Below, piece by piece: positions 30,965-36,505 of a stretch of 36,505 nt of DNA. The stretch is from positions 1 to 36,505 of the forward strand of contig CADBZI010000013.1 of the NCBI GenBank assembly GCA_902799015.1, in the 5' to 3' direction. The position numbers and the translations under genes were made by a program. The stretch comes from an uncultured Lachnospiraceae bacterium. Lineage in GTDB: Bacteria > Bacillota > Clostridia > Lachnospirales > Lachnospiraceae. Numbering within the stretch: the stretch's first letter is position 1; each line of letters begins with the position of its first letter. The notes beneath the pieces were generated by a model. That model worked only from the letters and a program-made list of their open reading frames with translations. It did no database searches and had not been told where the DNA came from.

Positions 30965-32212
30965 ATGGTTTTCAGAACATTTCTGCTGAAATACGGAGAG
31001 ATTGGCATCAAGGGGAAAAACAGAGGACAGTTTGAGGATGCGCTTGTCGCGCAGGTCAGATATGCGCTGGAAAAGGTTGAGGGAGAGTTTGAGGTCAGCA
31101 AGGAGCAGGGACGCATCTATGTCAATGCCCTTGGGGCGGAAGACAGCTTCGATGCGGAGGAGGTAATCCAGGCGCTTCAGCGGGTATTCGGACTGGTGGG
31201 CATCTGTCAGGTGCTGAAGATGCCGGTCTCAGATCCGGAGCGCATCGCTGAGAATGCCGTCAGCTTCATGGCGCAGACCTATCACATGACGCCGGCGCCC
31301 GAAGGCGCAGAGGCGGAAGTAAAGATGGCTTCGCCTGAGGAAGATGCAATGACCTTCAAGGTGCATACGAGACGGGCGAACAAACAATATCCGATGAGCT
31401 CCATGGATGTGGACGCGCTGGTCGGAGAGAGACTTCTGTCCGCCTTCCCCGGAAGGATGAAGGTGGATGTACACCACCCGGAGGTGATGGTGTATGTTGA
31501 GATCCGGGAAGAGGTGTATATCTATTCCAGAATCATTCCCGGACCCGGCGGAATGCCGGTCGGGACAAACGGCCGGGCGCAGCTGCTGCTGTCCGGAGGA
31601 ATCGACTCTCCGGTTGCAGGATGGATGATTGCCAAGCGCGGGGTGATTCTGGACGCGACGTATTTTCACGCGCCCCCTTATACCTCGGAGCGGGCAAAGC
31701 AGAAGGTCGTCGATCTTGCGAAGCTGGTTGCGCGGTATTCGGGACCGATCCGTCTGCATGTGGTGAACTTTACGGACATTCAGCTGGCGATCTATGACAA
31801 ATGCCCGCATGATGAGCTGACGATTATCATGCGCCGCTATATGATGAAGATCGCGGAGCGGTTTGCGCAGCAGGACGGCTCGATGGGCCTGATCACGGGA
31901 GAATCGATCGGACAGGTTGCAAGCCAGACCATCCAGAGTCTGGTCTGCACGGACGATGCGGCTTCCATGCCGGTCTTCCGCCCGCTGATCGGATTCGACA
32001 AGCAGGATATCATCGACCTGTCCCTGAAGATCGGCACCTACGATACGAGCATTCAGCCGTTTGAGGACTGCTGCACAATCTTTGTCGCGAAGCATCCGGT
32101 CACCAAGCCGCGCCTGGATATCATCAAACGCAGTGAAGAGAAGCTGAAGGATATCATCGATGACATGCTGGAGACGGCAGTGAATTCTGCGGAGACGATC
32201 CGGATCTCGTAG
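30965..32212 (+). CDS. thiI: tRNA 4-thiouridine synthase ThiI
   Basis: A 415-residue enzyme that adenylates and thiolates U8 of tRNA using sulfur from a cysteine desulfurase. The start MVFRTFLLKYGEIGIKGKNR is the ferredoxin-like domain. A THUMP domain covers about 60-175. The PP-loop ATP site is LLLSGGIDSPVAGW (208-220), followed by FHAPPYTSERAKQKV, GLITGESIGQVASQT and the C-terminal PFEDCCTIFVAKHP. There is no rhodanese domain at the end, which is the common short form in Firmicutes. The preceding cysteine desulfurase is the expected partner. GGAGAGA lies before the ATG. Confidence 0.97.
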   Translation: MVFRTFLLKYGEIGIKGKNRGQFEDALVAQVRYALEKVEGEFEVSKEQGRIYVNALGAEDSFDAEEVIQALQRVFGLVGICQVLKMPVSDPERIAENAVSFMAQTYHMTPAPEGAEAEVKMASPEEDAMTFKVHTRRANKQYPMSSMDVDALVGERLLSAFPGRMKVDVHHPEVMVYVEIREEVYIYSRIIPGPGGMPVGTNGRAQLLLSGGIDSPVAGWMIAKRGVILDATYFHAPPYTSERAKQKVVDLAKLVARYSGPIRLHVVNFTDIQLAIYDKCPHDELTIIMRRYMMKIAERFAQQDGSMGLITGESIGQVASQTIQSLVCTDDAASMPVFRPLIGFDKQDIIDLSLKIGTYDTSIQPFEDCCTIFVAKHPVTKPRLDIIKRSEEKLKDIIDDMLETAVNSAETIRIS

Positions 32213-32275
32213 ATGCAAAAGTGCCGGCGGCCTTCTCAAGGCGGCAATGCAAAACAGCGGCCTGCCACCGGCACC
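32213..32275. other. Hairpin region after thiI
   Basis: GTGCCGG (32221-32227) and CCGGCAC (32268-32274) are perfect complements 40 bases apart. This may help end the thiI transcript together with the stem at 32279. Confidence 0.4.
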
Positions 32276-32302
32276 AAAAAAGCTGCCCATACAGGCAGCT
32301 TT
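32276..32302 (-). terminator. Terminator of the HPr-like gene, possibly bidirectional
   Basis: AAAGCTGCC (32279-32287) and GGCAGCTTT (32294-32302) form a perfect 9-pair stem with a 6-base loop. On the minus strand a run of six T residues (complement of A 32276-32281) completes a terminator for the HPr-like gene. On the plus strand only TTT follows. Confidence 0.8.
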
Positions 32303-32345
32303 CAAAGGCCGATGCCAACTGGAATCCGCATGCTCAGACACAAGC

Positions 32346-32360
32346 CTGCCGGCGGCAGAC
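32346..32360. repeat. Palindromic repeat, copy 3
   Basis: CTGCCGGCGGCAGAC is identical to 15185-15199. It lies between the minus-strand terminator and the HPr-like gene stop. Confidence 0.5.
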
Positions 32361-32377
32361 CTGAATGGCAGAGCGGA

Positions 32378-32608
32378 TCAGATCATGTAAGGCTTCAGGG
32401 TCTCCAGAATCTCGTCCAGATTGTCCTCCGCGTGGATACTGAGATCGATCGGCTTGGAAAGATCCAGGCTGAAGATACCCATGATAGACTTCGCGTCGAT
32501 GACATATCTTCCGGAGACAAGATCAAAGTCGTTGTCAAACCTGGTAATATCATTCACGAAGGCCTTGACCTTATCAATAGAGTTAAGAGAAATCTGAATT
32601 GTCTTCAT
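32378..32608 (-). CDS. HPr-like protein lacking the active-site histidine
   Basis: A 76-residue protein with the HPr fold. YVIDAKSIMGIFSLDLSKPI corresponds to the second half of HPr, including the regulatory serine in KSIMG (Ser46 in Bacillus). The first half lacks the GLHARP-type active site: the equivalent stretch reads SLNSIDKVKAFVND, with no histidine. It therefore cannot relay phosphate through PTS but could act like Crh, through serine phosphorylation, in catabolite control. That role is inference. GGAGG precedes the ATG, a consensus-like promoter lies at 32696-32724, and a strong terminator follows. Divergent from mtaB. Confidence 0.88.
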   Translation of the reverse strand: MKTIQISLNSIDKVKAFVNDITRFDNDFDLVSGRYVIDAKSIMGIFSLDLSKPIDLSIHAEDNLDEILETLKPYMI

Positions 32609-32695
32609 AGCGGTTAACCTCCATATACACGCGGTGAATGTTCCAATCTCAGAGACTGAGGGAACTTATATAAACGAATTCGCATATTCTGAAAT

Positions 32696-32724
32696 ATTCT
32701 ATCGTTACGGCGGTGAATTGTCAA
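32696..32724 (-). promoter_or_regulatory. Sigma-A promoter of the HPr-like gene
   Basis: On the minus strand TTGACA (32719-32724) and TAGAAT (32696-32701) are separated by exactly 17 bases. This is a near-consensus promoter, giving a leader of about 80 bases. Confidence 0.8.
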
Positions 32725-32756
32725 GACTGTGCAGCAGGCAGAGGGAGGCAGAATCA

Positions 32757-34199
32757 TTGGGATTTGACGGAAAAAGAGCAGCCCTTCACACCCTGGGCTG
32801 CAAGGTAAATGAATATGAGACCGATGCCATGCGTGCTGCTCTGAAGGAGGCAGGCTTTTCCATTGTTGATTTTCGGGAGCAGGCGGATGTCTATGTGATC
32901 AATACCTGCTCGGTGACGAATCTCGCAGACCGCAAAAGCAGGCAGATGATCAGCAGGGCGAGGAAGCAGAATCCTCAGGCTGTCGTGGTTGCGGCAGGCT
33001 GTTATGTGCAGACGGCGCTTGAGAAGACCCGAAAAGCAGTGGACGCGGATATTCTGATCGGCTCGGGGCGCAAGCGCTGCCTGGTGGAGGAGCTGGAAAA
33101 GTTCTATGCCCGGAGCAAGGAAGCATCAGACGGCGGACAGATGCCTCGTGAGAAAAATGTGAGTGATGTGCTGCGCGAGCCGGAATACGAGGAACTGTCG
33201 CTCCCCCGGATCGAGGGGCATACACGTGCCTGGATCAAGGTGCAGGACGGATGCAATATGTTCTGCAGCTATTGTATCATCCCTTTCGCCAGAGGCAGGA
33301 TCAGGAGCCGGCGGATGGAAGACGTACGCGGGGAGCTGAGAAGGCTCAGCGCGCAGGGGATCCGGGAAGTGGTTCTGACCGGTATTCATCTGTCCTCCTA
33401 CGGGGTGGATCTGAGTCCGGACAAGAGCGGCAGCTGGCAGGAAAGATCGAGTCTGATCGATCTGATCGAGGAGGTTTCCCGGATCGAGGGCATTGACCGG
33501 ATTCGTCTGGGGTCATTGGAGCCGACCATCATCACAGAGGAATTTGTCCGCAGACTGCGTAAGATCCGCGAGATCTGCCCGCATTTTCATCTTTCTCTGC
33601 AAAGCGGAAGCGACAGCGTACTGGAGCGGATGAACCGTCATTACACCACCGGGGAGTATCGAAAGAGCCTGGAGCTGCTGCGCCGCGCATATGACAGGCC
33701 GGCCATCACCACCGATGTCATTGTAGGATTCCCCGGCGAGACACAGGAGGAATTCGACTGTACCAGAAGATTTCTGGAAGAGATCGCCCTGTATGAGACG
33801 CATCTGTTCCGGTACTCGAGGCGGGAAGGAACGAAGGCTGCGCGTATGACGGATCAGATCCCGGAGTCCATCAAGGAGGAAAGGCTGGCTGTGCTTGCGG
33901 CAGCAGACCGAAAGATGCGGGAGCGCTTTGAACGTTCCTGGAATGAATCGGATGTGGAAGCTTTGATGGAAGAAACTGCTCAGATCGACGAAAATGGAAT
34001 TGTCTGCGTTCCGAACAGCGGACGGACCGGACGACCTGCGGAGGATCTTCTTTCGGACGATAGAGAGGGGAAAACACTGTATACCGGCTATACACGCGAA
34101 TACATATGCGTGTTTGCCTGGTCTGATCAGGATCTGAGAGGGCGGATCGTGACCGGGAAACTGGACGGAGTGCAGATGCGTGATATAATCGTGACTTGA
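32757..34199 (+). CDS. mtaB: tRNA N6-threonylcarbamoyladenosine (t6A37) methylthiotransferase MtaB
   Basis: A 480-residue radical SAM enzyme that converts t6A37 to ms2t6A37 in tRNA. The N-terminal methylthiotransferase domain has cluster cysteines in HTLGCKVNEYE (C15), NTCSVT (C51) and AGCYVQ (C82). The radical SAM site is VQDGCNMFCSYCIIPFARGR (C166, C170, C173). LSLQSGSDSVLERMNRHYTT and DVIVGFPGETQEEF are typical of the MiaB/MtaB group, and a TRAM-like domain ends the protein. TTG 32757 is chosen because GGGAGG lies about 9 bases upstream and the conserved part starts there; the frame is open to 32634. The ireB promoter overlaps its stop codon. Confidence 0.93.
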   Translation: MGFDGKRAALHTLGCKVNEYETDAMRAALKEAGFSIVDFREQADVYVINTCSVTNLADRKSRQMISRARKQNPQAVVVAAGCYVQTALEKTRKAVDADILIGSGRKRCLVEELEKFYARSKEASDGGQMPREKNVSDVLREPEYEELSLPRIEGHTRAWIKVQDGCNMFCSYCIIPFARGRIRSRRMEDVRGELRRLSAQGIREVVLTGIHLSSYGVDLSPDKSGSWQERSSLIDLIEEVSRIEGIDRIRLGSLEPTIITEEFVRRLRKIREICPHFHLSLQSGSDSVLERMNRHYTTGEYRKSLELLRRAYDRPAITTDVIVGFPGETQEEFDCTRRFLEEIALYETHLFRYSRREGTKAARMTDQIPESIKEERLAVLAAADRKMRERFERSWNESDVEALMEETAQIDENGIVCVPNSGRTGRPAEDLLSDDREGKTLYTGYTREYICVFAWSDQDLRGRIVTGKLDGVQMRDIIVT

Positions 34200-34224
34200 A
34201 TCTTTGACGGATATCGCATATACT
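34196..34224 (+). promoter_or_regulatory. Promoter of the ireB-ruvX-DUF1292 operon
   Basis: TTGAAT (34196-34201) and TATACT (34219-34224) have a 17-base spacer. The -35 box overlaps the mtaB stop codon. Confidence 0.65.
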
Positions 34225-34271
34225 TAACAATAGCTACAAAGCGGAGCGGTAAGTGTTGAGGACTGCAGATT

Positions 34272-34544
34272 ATGGCTGATATATACAATACGCAGTATTT
34301 TAATGTTGAGACGGATCCCGAGATGCGCGTGAAGAAGGTACTCGAGCTTGTTTACGTTGCCATGACGGAGAAGGGATACAACCCTGTCAATCAGATCGTC
34401 GGCTATATCATATCCGGTGATCCGACTTATATCACCAGCCATAAGAACGCGCGCAGCATGATTATGAAGGTTGAGCGCGATGAGATCGTTGAGGAGCTGC
34501 TCAAGGAGTATATCCGGAACGAATCCTGGAAGAAGCATTTATGA
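34272..34544 (+). CDS. ireB: IreB-family regulatory phosphoprotein (DUF965)
   Basis: A 90-residue protein with family features [40 protein letters not shown]-like sequence, and [20 protein letters not shown]. In Enterococcus IreB is a substrate of the serine/threonine kinase IreK and works in cephalosporin resistance. Homologues are conserved across Firmicutes, almost always before ruvX. TGAGGA lies 9-10 bases before the ATG. Its stop overlaps the ruvX start (ATGA). Confidence 0.95.
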   Translation: MADIYNTQYFNVETDPEMRVKKVLELVYVAMTEKGYNPVNQIVGYIISGDPTYITSHKNARSMIMKVERDEIVEELLKEYIRNESWKKHL

Positions 34545-35047
34545 CACCTGAAGGTCACGATCAGGATCGATCAGCGGATACATACAGCCGGGTCCTCGGA
34601 CTCGACTATGGTTCAAAGACGGTTGGGGTAGCAGTATCTGATCCGCTGCGCCTGACCGCCCAGGGTGTGGAGATCATACGGAGAAAGAGCGAGAATAAGC
34701 TGAGACAGACACTCGCCCGGATCTGTGAGCTCGCATCCCGGTATCAGGCCGAGACAATCGTTCTCGGTTTTCCCCGGAATATGAATGCAACAATCGGAGA
34801 GAGGGCTGAGGCTGCGCTCGCATTTGGCAGGATGCTGAAGAAGCGCACGCATCTTCCTGTTATCATGTGGGATGAGAGACTGACGACAGTCGCGGCTGAC
34901 CGGGTTATGGATGAAACCGGCGTCAGAAACCACAAGACATACGTGGATGAGATCGCGGCGATGCTGATCCTGCAGGGATACCTGGACCGGCTCAATGCCG
35001 GACTGCCGATGCCGGAAGGAATAGAGGATGAAGACACAGCTGAGTAA
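34541..35047 (+). CDS. ruvX: Putative Holliday junction resolvase / pre-16S rRNA nuclease YqgF
   Basis: A 168-residue RNase H-fold nuclease. The first catalytic aspartate is in [20 protein letters not shown] (D22), the middle motif is [20 protein letters not shown], the glutamate is in [13 protein letters not shown], and the final aspartate in [18 protein letters not shown]. Family members take part in 16S rRNA 5'-end maturation and possibly recombination. A 4-base overlap with ireB and a 20-base overlap with the DUF1292 gene show a tight operon. Confidence 0.95.
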   Translation: MTPEGHDQDRSADTYSRVLGLDYGSKTVGVAVSDPLRLTAQGVEIIRRKSENKLRQTLARICELASRYQAETIVLGFPRNMNATIGERAEAALAFGRMLKKRTHLPVIMWDERLTTVAADRVMDETGVRNHKTYVDEIAAMLILQGYLDRLNAGLPMPEGIEDEDTAE

Positions 35048-35297
35048 GATTACACTTGCATCCCCCGAAGACGGGCAGGATGTGGAACTGTTTGTACTGG
35101 AGCAGACACGGATCTTCGGGAAGGATTATCTGCTCGCAGCGGATGCGCCGGACGGAGACGGACAGGCATATATCCTGAAGGATGTCTCCCGGGACGGCGA
35201 CGCGGAAGCGGTCTATGAGTTTGTCGAGGACGATGCGGAGATGGCCGCGCTTTCAACTGTATTTTCCCAGATGCTGGACGATATAGCACTGGTATAA
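35028..35297 (+). CDS. DUF1292 family protein (YrzB-like)
   Basis: An 89-residue acidic protein. [20 protein letters not shown] followed by [20 protein letters not shown] is the DUF1292 pattern. Its function is unknown, but the gene is conserved between ruvX and RNase J or Fur-type genes in Firmicutes. It starts inside the ruvX end, with AAGGA before the ATG. RNase J starts about 40 bases after its stop. Confidence 0.9.
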   Translation: MKTQLSKITLASPEDGQDVELFVLEQTRIFGKDYLLAADAPDGDGQAYILKDVSRDGDAEAVYEFVEDDAEMAALSTVFSQMLDDIALV

Positions 35298-35338
35298 AAG
35301 ATAAGTCTGTAAAAACAGAAGGAAAGAGAGGAATTTTT

Positions 35339-36505
35339 TTGAGCACAACATCAAAACTGAAGATCATACCGCTTGGCGGACTGGAAGCCATCGGTATGAA
35401 TATTACTGCGTTCGAATATGAGGATTCGATCGTAGTGGTTGACTGCGGCCTTGCATTTCCGGAGGACGATATGTACGGAATTGATCTGGTGATTCCGGAT
35501 GTGTCCTATCTTCTGGAAAATGAAGACAAGGTCAAAGGATTCGTATTTACACATGGACATGAGGATCATATCGGGGCGCTCCCCTATATTCTCAAGCAGC
35601 TGAATGTTCCGATCTACGCGACGAAGCTGACCATGGGTCTGATCGAACTGAAGCTTGCGGAGCATGAGCTTCTGAAGACAACAAGAAGAAAGGTCATACA
35701 TTCCGGCCAGACGATCAACCTCGGACAGCTGAGAGTGGAGTTCATCCGGACGAATCACTCGATCCAGGATGCGGTGGCACTTGCCATTTACAGCCCTGCG
35801 GGCACGATCGTGCACACGGGAGATTTCAAGGTGGACTACACACCGGTTTTCGGTGACGCAATCGATCTGCAGCGGTTCGCGGAGATCGGAAGGAAGGGCG
35901 TGCTGGCGCTGATGTGCGACTCCACGAATGCGGAAAGGCCCGGATATACCGCCTCGGAGAAGACGGTCGGACTCGCATTTGACACGATCTTTTCGGAACA
36001 CGCAAACAGCCGCCTGATCGTTGCGACCTTCGCGTCGAACGTGGACCGGGTACAGCAGATCATCGATACTGCCTACAAATATCACCGCAGGGTGGTGATT
36101 GAAGGGCGGTCCATGGTGAACGTGATCTCTACAGCGCAGGAACTGGGATATATCAAGATTCCGGAGAATACGCTGATCTCCCTGGAGGAGATGAAGAATT
36201 ACACGGATGAGCAGCTGGTTCTGATCACGACGGGAAGCCAGGGAGAATCCATGGCGGCCCTCTCGCGCATGGCCGGCGGCATCCACAAGAAGGTACAGAT
36301 CAAGCCGGGCGACACCATTGTGTTCTCTTCTCATCCGATTCCCGGAAATGAGAAAAATGTATCGAAGGTGATGAATGAGCTTTACAGCAAGGGCGCTGAT
36401 GTCATCTTCCAGGATACGCATGTTTCCGGCCATCCGTGCCAGGAAGAGATCAAGCTGATCTATACGCTGGTGAAGCCGAGGTATGCCATTCCCGTTCATG
36501 GGGAG
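35339..36505 (+). CDS. rnj: Ribonuclease J, 3' end beyond the window
   Basis: The first 389 codons of RNase J, an endo- and 5'-exoribonuclease central to mRNA decay. The metallo-beta-lactamase motif is FTHGHEDHIGALPYILKQL. Other family phrases are LGGLEAIGMNITAFEYED, HTGDFKVDYTP, LMCDSTNAERPGYTASE, and the beta-CASP part IEGRSMVNVISTAQELGYI, TTGSQGESMAALSRMA and FSSHPIPGNEKNV. The frame stays open to the last base (VHGE), so about 160 residues are missing. TTG 35339 is the start, with AGAGGA 6 bases upstream. It closes the ireB-ruvX-DUF1292 cluster and may be co-transcribed. Confidence 0.94.
   Translation, partial: MSTTSKLKIIPLGGLEAIGMNITAFEYEDSIVVVDCGLAFPEDDMYGIDLVIPDVSYLLENEDKVKGFVFTHGHEDHIGALPYILKQLNVPIYATKLTMGLIELKLAEHELLKTTRRKVIHSGQTINLGQLRVEFIRTNHSIQDAVALAIYSPAGTIVHTGDFKVDYTPVFGDAIDLQRFAEIGRKGVLALMCDSTNAERPGYTASEKTVGLAFDTIFSEHANSRLIVATFASNVDRVQQIIDTAYKYHRRVVIEGRSMVNVISTAQELGYIKIPENTLISLEEMKNYTDEQLVLITTGSQGESMAALSRMAGGIHKKVQIKPGDTIVFSSHPIPGNEKNVSKVMNELYSKGADVIFQDTHVSGHPCQEEIKLIYTLVKPRYAIPVHGE

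Noticed and set aside
32213-32617. Plus-strand open frame of 134 codons after thiI
   Set aside because: It covers the hairpins, terminator and palindromic repeat and is antisense to the HPr-like gene; no ribosome binding site or domain.

Overview
The window reads as a chromosomal stretch of an anaerobic Firmicute of class Clostridia, most likely Lachnospiraceae. The best evidence is the right-hand cluster ireB, ruvX, a DUF1292 gene and RNase J, the thiI gene paired with a cysteine desulfurase, AGGAGG-type ribosome binding sites, and a Clostridia-style galK with the GRTEIGGNHTDH motif. The species cannot be named from sequence alone.

Left part (1-13000) is accessory DNA. It opens with a stand-alone TnpB gene (RNA-guided nuclease of IS200/IS605-type elements) with stacked hairpins over its stop codon, as expected for an omega RNA. 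Then come a DUF3795-GNAT fusion, a small gene overlapping a DUF4160 gene broken by an amber codon, and a three-gene membrane system (NEW3-repeat surface protein, ABC ATPase, ABC permease). A 21-codon reading frame on the minus strand, with its own ribosome binding site and terminator, diverges from a LysR regulator. After a gene-poor stretch and a frameshifted remnant comes an unusual lipoprotein fusing acetolactate decarboxylase to an NlpC/P60-like domain, then a small acidic protein, a short-chain dehydrogenase and a TetR regulator. A promoter-leader segment of about 30 bases is repeated in front of the remnant and the TetR gene, with a weaker copy near 2840.

Middle part (13000-22600): a secreted protein of unknown function, a CLC-family transporter without the gating glutamate, and a secreted alkylsulfatase of the SdsA/BDS1 type. 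Next is a well-formed class I cyclic-di-GMP riboswitch with a terminator. Just behind it lies what looks like the last 31 codons of a GGDEF (diguanylate cyclase) protein, and then moaA and a MOSC-MogA fusion gene for molybdenum cofactor. On the opposite strand is a three-gene signalling operon: an intact diguanylate cyclase, a response regulator with a fused XRE DNA-binding domain, and a LytS/YesM-type histidine kinase. Second-messenger synthesis and a second-messenger sensor therefore lie within about 5 kb.

Right part (22700-36505) is mostly conserved housekeeping: DUF308 membrane protein and UbiB-like kinase, galK-galE, prmA-rsmE-cysteine desulfurase-thiI (protein and RNA modification, sulfur transfer), a histidine-less HPr-like protein on the minus strand, mtaB, then ireB-ruvX-DUF1292-rnj, with RNase J cut by the window end. 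RsmE carries an unusual 36-base tandem repeat in frame.

The strongest candidates for something new are the c-di-GMP riboswitch apparently placed upstream of molybdopterin genes through a decayed cyclase, the acetolactate decarboxylase-NlpC/P60 lipoprotein, and the 21-residue peptide gene beside the LysR regulator.
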